A stretch of DNA of 9,974 nt from assembly GCA_019114885.1 (NCBI GenBank), contig DXEQ01000283.1:1-9974 (forward strand). Direction: 5' to 3'. The notes below the pieces were generated by a model. It saw nothing but the letters and a program-made list of their open reading frames with translations. It did not search any database and was not told where the DNA came from. Origin of the DNA: Candidatus Anaerobutyricum stercoripullorum (GTDB taxonomy: Bacteria > Bacillota > Clostridia > Lachnospirales > Lachnospiraceae). This document shows, one piece after another, positions 1-5,034 of this stretch (position 1 is its first letter; each line of letters opens with the position of its first letter). A program made the translations under genes and the position numbers.

Positions 1-2
1 TG

Positions 3-377
3 TATTACCTGGGTCCGAGCCCGGCCAGAGAAGGGCAGGTCATCGGTTCTGCCGGACCGACCACCAGTAGCCGCATGGACAAATATACGCCGGATATGCT
101 GGATGCAGGTTTAAAAGGCATGGTGGGCAAGGGAAAACGTTCTCCGGAAGTGATCGACGCCATGAAGAGAAATCATGCCGTATATTTTGCGGCAGTGGGC
201 GGGGCAGGCGCACTGTTGTCCCAGTGCATAAAAAAGGCGGAAGTCGTGGCTTATGAGGATCTGGGAACAGAGGCAATCCGTCGTTTATATATCGAGAATC
301 TCCCGGTGATCGTTGTCATCGATCAGGATGGAAATAACCTGTATCAGACGGCCGCAGAAAAATGGAAAAAGATTTGA
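3..377 (+). CDS. Fumarate hydratase class I, beta subunit, C-terminal part (5' truncated by window)
   Basis: Reading from position 3 gives 124 residues without a start codon, so the gene begins upstream of the window; the first ATG in frame (75) is internal. The opening residues contain GPSPAREGQVIGSAGPTTSSRMD, the signature of the C-terminal domain shared by class I fumarase beta subunits and the L-tartrate dehydratase beta subunit. These pair with an alpha subunit carrying an oxygen-sensitive [4Fe-4S] cluster and interconvert fumarate and malate in the cytoplasm. The stretch from GKGKRS through AVGGAGALLSQCI to the VAYEDLGTEAIRRL segment is also typical, and the C-terminus ends normally, so only the N-terminal third or so is missing. 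The alpha subunit is expected just upstream, outside the window. Tartrate dehydratase is the alternative; fumarase is more likely in a fermenting Clostridium. No terminator is visible before the tRNA promoter. Confidence 0.88.
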   Translation, partial: YYLGPSPAREGQVIGSAGPTTSSRMDKYTPDMLDAGLKGMVGKGKRSPEVIDAMKRNHAVYFAAVGGAGALLSQCIKKAEVVAYEDLGTEAIRRLYIENLPVIVVIDQDGNNLYQTAAEKWKKI

Positions 378-386
378 AATTATAGC

Positions 387-415
387 TTGACAATGTGAAG
401 AGTATTTGCTAATAT
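387..415 (+). promoter_or_regulatory. Promoter of the serine tRNA
   Basis: A perfect -35 box TTGACA (387-392) is followed after 17 bp by TAATAT (410-415), with TG at 407-408 giving an extended -10. A TATAAT at 413-418 overlaps it but would leave a 20-bp spacer. Transcription would start near 422, leaving a roughly 50-nt tRNA leader that contains a small GTGC/GCAC hairpin (427-440). The position between the fumarase stop codon and the tRNA fits a dedicated tRNA promoter. Confidence 0.7.
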
Positions 416-474
416 AATATAGCGCTGTGCGGCTTTGCACGGTGAATTTAATATTTTATTATATTTAGGCATAT

Positions 475-562
475 GGAGAAGTACTCAAGTGGCTGAAGAG
501 GCGCCCCTGCTAAGGGTGTAGACCGTTCACGCGGTGCGAGGGTTCAAATCCCTCCTTCTCCG
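475..562 (+). tRNA. tRNA-Ser (anticodon GCT)
   Basis: The acceptor stem GGAGAAG (475-481) pairs with CTTCTCC (555-561), and G562 is the discriminator base. The D stem is CTC/GAG. The anticodon stem CGCCC (502-506) pairs with GGGTG (514-518) around the loop CTGCTAA, so the anticodon is GCT (509-511), reading AGC and AGT serine codons. A long variable arm with ACCG/CGGT pairing is typical of class II serine tRNAs. The T arm has GAGGG/CCCTC stems around a TTCAAAT loop. The 3' CCA is not encoded; TATTC follows directly. Confidence 0.97.
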
Positions 563-604
563 TATTCTCTTTTGCTTTTTTTGGCAGAAATACAAAAGAG
601 AATA
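563..604 (+). repeat. 12-bp perfect inverted repeat directly after the tRNA
   Basis: TATTCTCTTTTG (563-574) is the exact reverse complement of CAAAAGAGAATA (593-604), with an 18-nt loop that holds a run of seven T (576-582). It begins at the base after the tRNA discriminator. The stem is AT-rich and has no T-run after its 3' arm on either strand, so it is not a canonical intrinsic terminator. The T-run in the loop could end the tRNA transcript by itself, and the stem could be a tRNA 3'-processing structure. Confidence 0.5.
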
Positions 605-613
605 AAAAAGTGC

Positions 614-642
614 TTGACAAATCAGATTGGATATAATAGAAT
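614..642 (+). promoter_or_regulatory. Strong sigma-A-type promoter pointing into the non-coding island
   Basis: TTGACA (614-619), 17 bp, TAGAAT (637-642), with A-rich sequence (AATAAAAAAG, 601-610) upstream as a possible UP element. Transcription would start near 649. A TATAAT at 632-637 is also present but lies only 12 bp from the -35 box. No recognisable gene follows on this strand, so its product is unknown. The box sequences and the start-site AGTTGC match those of the opposing promoter at 954-982. Confidence 0.6.
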
Positions 643-953
643 ATACAAGTTGCGTCTGACAGGCAAGACAATCTCAAGTAAAACTTGTCGCGGCATTCGT
701 CGAATGCTCATGCAGGCATGGCGCTCGACTCATTGCTTCGCGCAAAAACAATAAGATGTCTCATCCAGTCTCAAGGACCACTGGTCCTATTACTGTTTCT
801 TTTTCTGGGTTCGAACTATGTTCTCTTCCATGGATCCTTCTGCCGACATCACTCGCTTCCGGACCCCACTCAATTGAATTGAACGTTCGAGGTTGTTTTG
901 TTATTCAGTTATCAACTTACTCTGTGTTGTAATCTCTCACAAGCAACTCGCTT
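643..953. other. Unidentified non-coding island between convergent promoters
   Basis: About 300 bp lie between the -10 boxes of two facing promoters. The ORFs here lack ribosome binding sites and look fortuitous. The sequence contains short perfect palindromes at 693-707 (GCATTCG/CGAATGC) and 774-788 (AGGACCA/TGGTCCT), and AGTTGC (648-653) can pair with GCAACT (943-948), which would close the whole island in a transcript from either strand. No 16S, 23S or 5S rRNA, SRP RNA, RNase P RNA or tmRNA core was recognised by eye. It could be a stable small RNA, an orphan rRNA leader, or the scar of a lost rRNA operon. The choice between these is open. Confidence 0.35.
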
Positions 954-982
954 ATTCTATCACGCCGTTCTTACTTTGTCAA
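954..982 (-). promoter_or_regulatory. Minus-strand promoter P2, stable-RNA style
   Basis: On the minus strand TTGACA (982-977) is followed after exactly 17 bp by TAGAAT (959-954), predicting a start near 947. Directly upstream is an A/T-rich run (TTCTTAAAAAAGTTC) that could act as an UP element. Together with P1 about 95 bp upstream this gives the tandem arrangement known from Firmicutes rRNA operons. No rRNA gene lies downstream in this window. Confidence 0.65.
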
Positions 983-1048
983 GAACTTTTTTAAGAAATT
1001 CTTACGTTTTTCTTTCAAAACCTTTATCTCTCAGGCGCAACAGAACAT

Positions 1049-1077
1049 ATAATACCACAGGCATATTCTGGTGTCAA
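1049..1077 (-). promoter_or_regulatory. Minus-strand promoter P1, stable-RNA style
   Basis: On the minus strand TTGACA (1077-1072), 17 bp, TATTAT (1054-1049); predicted start near 1042. Upstream, about 1079-1110, lie several A-tracts on the minus strand, phased like an UP element. It lies about 100 bp downstream of the end of the GntR-type regulator gene, on the same strand, so it could also receive read-through from it. Confidence 0.6.
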
Positions 1078-1174
1078 CCACTTTTTTCATTTTTTCTAAT
1101 CTTTTTTATGGGCGTTATCTCTTTCCTCTATTCAGTCATCTGTCTTTTAAACAAAAGAAGGCTTCCGCCCTCAT

Positions 1175-1933
1175 TTATTTCTTCCGGCGGTATGTCTGCT
1201 CCATCAATTCCAGCTGTTCGCCCACAATATCAAAATGTTTCTGCATCGCTGAGCTGCCGGCCACAAAATCTTTATCCACCAGAGCATCATAAATATTCCA
1301 GTGGGATCGTTTCAATGCCTCAGAGCGCATCTTATCTTCCATGATCTTCACCCTGAAATCCGCGATAAACTGATGCATCAGGTCTTTCAGCATGGTGGTA
1401 TACAAAATGATCATCCGATTGTGCGACGCATTGATCAGAGTATTGTGGAATTCAATATCCAGCTGGGCGCTCTCCACCGGATCGGTGATCTCATCCATCT
1501 TAACCAGCAGTTCGTGCATACGTTCAATCTCTTCTTCCGTTGCCTGGCTGATTGCCAGCTTAAGGGCAACCGTCTCATATCCCATACGAATATGATACAC
1601 TTCCGTATAACTGATGCTGGATAATGACATGACCATGTTGATAAAAGTACTCATATATTCCTGTGGTTCACAGCGCACATAATTGCCGCTGCCCTGCCGA
1701 CACTCCAGCAGTCCGTTGATTTCCAGCATATGCATGACTTCACGGATGGAGTTCCTGCTCACATCCAGCTTCTCCGCAATCTCTCTTTCCGGCGGAATCT
1801 TGTCTCCCACCTTCAGTTCTCCGGAGAGAATCTGCTCGGAAAAATAATCAAAAACATATTGATACGTTTTTTTGTGTTCGTTTTTATAGCTTCTGTAGTT
1901 CTTATAGCTCTTATATTCGTCCAAATTACTCAT
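1175..1933 (-). CDS. FadR-subfamily GntR transcriptional regulator, probable lactate regulator
   Basis: A 252-residue DNA-binding regulator. Residues about 24-88 form the GntR winged helix, with GDKIPPEREIAEKLDVSRNS followed by IREVMHMLEINGLL and the wing RQGSGNYV. Residues about 105-245 form the FCD ligand domain, with the expected metal-site residues D159, H163, H211 and H233. FCD regulators of this type (LldR, PdhR, FadR) sense small carboxylates or acyl-CoA, so lactate is the natural guess here. ATG at 1933 is chosen because GGAGG (1943-1939) sits 5 nt upstream; a GTG at 1939 would start inside the ribosome binding site. The N-terminal tail (residues 5-18) is unusually rich in Tyr and Lys. 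It follows the lactate operon on the same strand but is separated by a terminator and has its own promoter. Whether it represses or activates cannot be read from the sequence. Confidence 0.9.
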   Translation of the reverse strand: MSNLDEYKSYKNYRSYKNEHKKTYQYVFDYFSEQILSGELKVGDKIPPEREIAEKLDVSRNSIREVMHMLEINGLLECRQGSGNYVRCEPQEYMSTFINMVMSLSSISYTEVYHIRMGYETVALKLAISQATEEEIERMHELLVKMDEITDPVESAQLDIEFHNTLINASHNRMIILYTTMLKDLMHQFIADFRVKIMEDKMRSEALKRSHWNIYDALVDKDFVAGSSAMQKHFDIVGEQLELMEQTYRRKK

Positions 1934-1955
1934 AACCACCTCCGCAAGTTCTTAC

Positions 1956-2012
1956 ATTGTAAAAGATTCTCACCACTTTTTTAAGTGAAATACTTAACAA
2001 ACAAAAAGAATC
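1956..2012 (-). promoter_or_regulatory. Regulator promoter with a nested dyad, candidate auto-operator
   Basis: A minus-strand -10 TACAAT (1961-1956) and a weak -35 TTAAAA (1984-1979) with 17-bp spacing precede the regulator. The -35 overlaps a perfect palindrome, TTAAGT-N5-ACTTAA (1981-1997). A second, outer inverted repeat GATTCT (1965-1970) / AGAATC (2007-2012) has nearly the same centre. An operator covering the -35 of the regulator's own promoter would fit autorepression; this is inference. Confidence 0.45.
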
Positions 2013-2050
2013 TGCTGCGCATACCTTCTCCAGTGAAATAAGGCGGCTGC

Positions 2051-2094
2051 GTAAAATAAATGGGCGGACCCGCTGCTCATTACAGATCCGCCCG
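2051..2094 (-). terminator. Rho-independent terminator of the lactate operon
   Basis: On the minus strand GGGCGGA (2093-2087) pairs with TCCGCCC (2068-2062), and the stem is followed at once by ATTTATTTTAC (2061-2051). It lies about 40 nt after the larA stop codon and upstream of the regulator promoter, so it separates the two transcription units. Confidence 0.8.
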
Positions 2095-2133
2095 CAAAAT
2101 GCGGAAAATGAATTCCACATTAAGCAACATTTT

Positions 2134-3411
2134 TTATTTGACCATAACGGATACGCCATCCGGAATGACAGTGATGTGCGCCTGACGGCCCTTTTCTTCC
2201 AGAGCCATGGCCAGCGCTTCGTTTACATCGGCAGCGGTGAGGAATCCCATCTCCCGCGCCATAGCCCGATATTCTTCGCACATGACATAAATCACCTTAT
2301 GTTTCATAAGAATTCTGGCCTGAATCTGGTACTCCCACTGATCCGGTTTTGTCTCATCCTGCGGAACCCTGAGAATCTCTTCCATTAAAGCCGCCGGGCT
2401 TTCACAGTCTCTCAGAGCTTTATAGAAACCTTCTCCCCCGTGTCCGTCTCCGCAGTTTGATACCATGATCAGGATACCGTCTTCTTTGGCGGCAGCTTCC
2501 GCAGCCGTCATGCCTTTAACGGACTGGTACATATTCTGATCCAGCGGATAACCGCCGTTTGTGGAAATAGCGATGTCAGCTCTTCGCTGCGGCGTCACCT
2601 GACAGTAATTTTCCAGGAAGGCACAGCCTGCCTCATGGGCTTTGATGGCGTCTCCCGCCACGGCATGTACCACTTTCTTGTCGCCGTCAATGATGACATT
2701 GACAATGTATCTCTGACCGGCCATCTGACTTGCCGCCACCATATCTTTATGTATCGGATTATTTTCCAGGATTCCCGTCCGGCTGTAAGGAGAATGAATG
2801 AATTTTGAGCAGTGATTTCCAAGCACAGTTACCTTGCTGGATACTCCTGGCAGCACGCTTTTTCTTCCTCCGGAAAAACCGGCAAAGAAATGGGTCTCGA
2901 TGAAGCCTTCGCTCACAAGCAGATCCGCCTCTGCTGCCACTTTATTAATAAGGAGAGGCGCGCCGGACGGGAGTACCCCCATATTTACCATGGCGTCCAT
3001 ATCCTGGCTGTCATGCACCACGATATGTTCTCTATTCACAATTTCCTCTCCAAATTTGCCAATAAGTTCTTCTCTGGTCGTTGCTCTGTGAAATCCTGTG
3101 GCGATCAGCAATGTAATCTTCGCGTCAGGATTACCTTCCCTGATTTCTTTTAACATAAACGGGATAATATGCCTGCTCGGCACCGGTCTGGTATGATCCG
3201 AACAGATGATGACAACCTTCTCCTTTCCTCTGGAAAGCTCGGAGAGCTTTGGAGAACCGATCGGGTTCTCCATCGCCTCCAGAACGATCTCATCCTCTGT
3301 TTTATCACTTTTCGGCATGGACTCAATGGAGGAGGCAAGAACCTCCACATCCAGATCATCCTCCAGATGCAGCATCATTCCCGTCGTAGAATACGGCAAT
3401 TTAATTTGCAT
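2134..3411 (-). CDS. larA: Nickel-dependent lactate racemase LarA
   Basis: LarA interconverts L- and D-lactate using a nickel-pincer nucleotide covalently held by a lysine. The family hallmarks are present: SDHTRPVP (71-78, with D72 and R75), GFHRATTREE around H108, the block ETHFFAGFSGGRKSVLPG with H174 and K184, and GNH with H200. These numbers equal those of the Lactiplantibacillus plantarum enzyme (H108, H174, K184, H200) only when translation starts at ATG 3411. That start also has GGAG 6 nt upstream and gives 425 residues, against about 424 in that enzyme. An ATG at 3423 would add four residues and has its own weak GAGG. The gene is last in the lactate operon, about 58 nt after the acyl-CoA dehydrogenase. 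Maturation proteins LarB, LarC and LarE are not in the window. Related LarA-like racemases use other 2-hydroxyacids, but the operon supports lactate. Confidence 0.93.
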   Translation of the reverse strand: MQIKLPYSTTGMMLHLEDDLDVEVLASSIESMPKSDKTEDEIVLEAMENPIGSPKLSELSRGKEKVVIICSDHTRPVPSRHIIPFMLKEIREGNPDAKITLLIATGFHRATTREELIGKFGEEIVNREHIVVHDSQDMDAMVNMGVLPSGAPLLINKVAAEADLLVSEGFIETHFFAGFSGGRKSVLPGVSSKVTVLGNHCSKFIHSPYSRTGILENNPIHKDMVAASQMAGQRYIVNVIIDGDKKVVHAVAGDAIKAHEAGCAFLENYCQVTPQRRADIAISTNGGYPLDQNMYQSVKGMTAAEAAAKEDGILIMVSNCGDGHGGEGFYKALRDCESPAALMEEILRVPQDETKPDQWEYQIQARILMKHKVIYVMCEEYRAMAREMGFLTAADVNEALAMALEEKGRQAHITVIPDGVSVMVK

Positions 3412-3469
3412 ACACATCTCCATTCTGCCGCCTCATGATCAGCGGCCTATATCGTTCATTGCTCTGTGA

Positions 3470-4612
3470 TTATTTTACACCCATCCATCCGGAGATAACC
3501 ATCATCTGTACTTCTGAGGTTCCCTCATAGATTTCAGTGATCTTGGCGTCACGCATCATTCTCTCAATCGGATAATCCTTTGTATATCCGTAGCCGCCGT
3601 AAAGCTGTAAGCAGCGGGTCGTCACATCCATGGCATTTCTGGCTGCCACCAGTTTTGCCATAGCTGCTTTGTGAGAAAATGGCTCATGATCGTCTTTCGC
3701 GCATGCAGCCTGATAAACAAGGAGTTTGGCTGCCTCTGTGTTGGCGCGCATCTCGGCCATCTCGAACTGTGTGTTCTGGAACTGGGAGATTCTGCGGCCA
3801 AACTGTTTTCTTTCCGTGATATATTTTGTGGTCTCCTCGAGAGCGCCCTCTGCGATACCAAGAGCCTGAGCGGCAATACCAACACGTCCGCCGTCCAGAG
3901 TCATCATGGCATACTTAAATCCTTTACCCAGCTCGCCTACCAGATTCTCCTTCGGCACGATGCAGTCTTCAAAAATCAGTTCGCAGGTGGAGGAAGCGCG
4001 GATTCCCAGCTTATCCTCCTGCTTGCCGATGCTGAATCCCGGATATCCTTTTTCTACGATAAAAGCGGAGATTCCTTTGGTTCCCTGTGACTTATCTGTC
4101 ATTGCCAGCACGAAGAATACGTCGGCTGCGCCGGCATTGGTGATAAAAATCTTGGAGCCGTTTAATACCCAGTGATCGCCGGCATCCACAGCAACCGTCT
4201 GCTGACCGGAAGCATCGGTACCCGCGTTAGGCTCAGTGAGCGCAAATGCGCCGATCCACTCGCCGGAGCATAACTTCGGCAGATATTTCTTTTTCTGCTC
4301 TTCTGTACCGAACTGGTAGATCGGCGTACAGCAAAGGGAAGTATGCGCTGATAAAATAACACCGGTGGATGCACAGTATTTACTGATTTCCTCCACGGTC
4401 TGGATATAAGCCAGAGTGTCCATTCCTGAACCGCCGTACTCTTCCGGGAAAGGAATTCCCATCAGACCCATCTCGGCCATCATCTTTACATTTTTCATCG
4501 GAAATTCTTCCGTGCGGTCGATCTCTGCTGCCAGCGGTTTTACTTCATTTACCGCAAACTCGTGTACCATCTGCAGAATATCCTGATGCTCTTCATCCTG
4601 TCTGAAATTCAT
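3470..4612 (-). CDS. bcd: Short-chain acyl-CoA dehydrogenase, butyryl-CoA dehydrogenase type
   Basis: A 380-residue FAD enzyme of full family length. The FAD and substrate signature ALTEPNAGTDASG is at 124-136, FITNAG at 156-161, and the second family signature QLYGGYGYTKDYPIERMMRD at 336-355. The catalytic base is E363 in IYEGTSEVQ, as in bacterial butyryl-CoA dehydrogenases. The overall sequence reads very close to clostridial Bcd, which with EtfAB reduces crotonyl-CoA to butyryl-CoA using NADH while reducing ferredoxin. ATG 4612 has AGGAGG 8 nt upstream. It sits after etfA across a 422-bp spacer, unlike the short gaps elsewhere in the cluster, so it may have some independent expression. 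An acryloyl-CoA reductase role (lactate to propionate) is a less likely alternative, since the acrylate-pathway dehydratase and CoA-transferase genes are not seen here. Substrate chain length is inferred, not read directly. Confidence 0.88.
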   Translation of the reverse strand: MNFRQDEEHQDILQMVHEFAVNEVKPLAAEIDRTEEFPMKNVKMMAEMGLMGIPFPEEYGGSGMDTLAYIQTVEEISKYCASTGVILSAHTSLCCTPIYQFGTEEQKKKYLPKLCSGEWIGAFALTEPNAGTDASGQQTVAVDAGDHWVLNGSKIFITNAGAADVFFVLAMTDKSQGTKGISAFIVEKGYPGFSIGKQEDKLGIRASSTCELIFEDCIVPKENLVGELGKGFKYAMMTLDGGRVGIAAQALGIAEGALEETTKYITERKQFGRRISQFQNTQFEMAEMRANTEAAKLLVYQAACAKDDHEPFSHKAAMAKLVAARNAMDVTTRCLQLYGGYGYTKDYPIERMMRDAKITEIYEGTSEVQMMVISGWMGVK

Positions 4613-4725
4613 CTAAAATTCCTCCTGTTCTTATCCAGGCCCACGCCCTGCAGCCTCAACCATTTTGCTGCCGGGGCATCTGCCTGACCGATCTTTTTTA
4701 CGTTTTTGTTTTGCATAAACGGCAT
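4609..4725 (-). CDS. Possible 38-codon leader ORF overlapping the acyl-CoA dehydrogenase start
   Basis: On the minus strand ATG at 4725 (or 4716) opens a frame of 38 (or 35) residues, rich in Lys, Asn and Gln at the start and containing PAAKWLRLQGVGLDKN. Its TGA (4611-4609) overlaps the ATG of the acyl-CoA dehydrogenase as ATGA, the arrangement of translational coupling. No ribosome binding site precedes either ATG, and the 4725 start is only about 12 nt after a TATAAT. The product is not recognised. It may be chance, because the overlap forces its last codons to cover the ribosome binding site of the next gene. Confidence 0.2.
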   Translation of the reverse strand: MPFMQNKNVKKIGQADAPAAKWLRLQGVGLDKNRRNFR

Positions 4726-4737
4726 TGTATTGTTTGA

Positions 4738-4743
4738 ATTATA
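4738..4743 (-). promoter_or_regulatory. Possible internal promoter -10 for the acyl-CoA dehydrogenase and larA
   Basis: A perfect TATAAT on the minus strand (4743-4738) lies in an AT-rich patch about 125 nt before the acyl-CoA dehydrogenase ATG. No good -35 box is found 16-18 bp upstream, so the promoter would need an activator or be weak. Repeats immediately upstream could bind one. Confidence 0.3.
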
Positions 4744-4823
4744 ACCATATCTTGTGATACCTTTTTTCATAAACAAGGTATCTGTTTTCGTTACTACTTG
4801 TGATAAACCATATCTTTTTTCAT
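4744..4823. repeat. Permuted short direct repeats with a 27-bp inverted repeat
   Basis: Three words each occur twice: ACCATATCTT (4744-4753 and 4807-4816), CTTGTGATA (4751-4759 and 4797-4805) and CTTTTTTCAT (4761-4770 and 4814-4823). Their order differs between the two copies. Between and overlapping them is a perfect inverted repeat GATACCTT (4756-4763) / AAGGTATC (4775-4782) with an 11-nt loop. The set sits just upstream of the TATAAT at 4743-4738, so a protein-binding or RNA-structure role is plausible. Confidence 0.5.
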
Positions 4824-4983
4824 CTGACTTGCCGGATCAAGCCCGGCCTGTTGTATCGTACCAGAAATTTTCGCCAGATACCGCCGCATCCTCCGGCCGC
4901 CGGCCAGTCTGTCAGGCCCAGAAAAGACAGCCCGAACCGACAACCTTAAGACACTGCGTTTAATTCGTAAAATATGCTGCGTG

Positions 4984-5016
4984 TTTCATTCTGACAGTCC
5001 TGCCGCCAAAATGAAA
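4984..5016 (-). other. Stem-loop just after the etfA stop codon
   Basis: On the minus strand TTTCATTTTG (5016-5007) pairs with CAGAATGAAA (4993-4984) over ten pairs, one of them G-U, around a 13-nt loop. It starts 18 nt after the etfA stop. A T-rich run (ATATTTT) comes only some 10 nt after the stem, so it is at best a weak or partial terminator; an mRNA 3'-stabilising or processing stem is equally possible. Confidence 0.4.
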
Positions 5017-5034
5017 AGGTCTGTAAGTTACTGT

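Larger units (their letters stand above)
4613..5034 (-). other. 422-bp repeat-rich spacer inside the lactate operon
   Basis: No well-supported gene lies between etfA and the acyl-CoA dehydrogenase. In transcription order the spacer holds a stem-loop after the etfA stop (5016-4984), a GC-rich stretch with GGCCGGCGGCC around 4890-4905, an AT-rich patch of repeated words (4744-4823), a TATAAT (4743-4738), a possible small ORF (4725-4609) and the AGGAGG site of the next gene. The length contrasts with 13-64 nt between the other genes of the cluster. Confidence 0.6.

Noticed and set aside
774..788. AGGACCACTGGTCCT followed by a T-rich stretch as a plus-strand terminator
   Set aside because: The T-run begins about ten bases after the stem and is interrupted, so it does not meet intrinsic-terminator form; kept only as a palindrome in the island.
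808..816. GGTTCGAAC resembling a tRNA T-loop
   Set aside because: The flanking bases do not form a T stem and no acceptor or anticodon arm is found on either strand.
685..882. 65-codon plus-strand ORF with a hydrophobic leucine-rich segment
   Set aside because: No ribosome binding site before either ATG, it lies in the leader-like island between convergent promoters, and its hydrophobicity comes from T-rich DNA. Treated as a chance frame in non-coding sequence.
643..953. Possible SRP RNA, because GGTCCGGAAG occurs on the minus strand
   Set aside because: The motif continues differently from the SRP S-domain core and no long hairpin surrounds it.
1151..1190. CCGCC/GGCGG stem with downstream T-rich sequence as a terminator for the regulator gene
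   Set aside because: The stem has five pairs with a long loop, half of it lies inside the coding region, and the T-run is distant. No convincing terminator is called for the regulator.
898..1344. 148-codon plus-strand ORF
   Set aside because: It runs through two strong minus-strand promoters and antisense into the regulator gene, has no ribosome binding site and a composition typical of a shadow frame.
3470..4612. Acrylate-pathway acryloyl-CoA reductase as the role of the acyl-CoA dehydrogenase
   Set aside because: Cannot be excluded from sequence, but no lactoyl-CoA dehydratase or propionate CoA-transferase gene is in the window and similarity to clostridial Bcd is higher in the segments I could compare from memory.
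4744..4823. CRISPR-like array
   Set aside because: Only two copies of each short word, in different order and without equal spacers.
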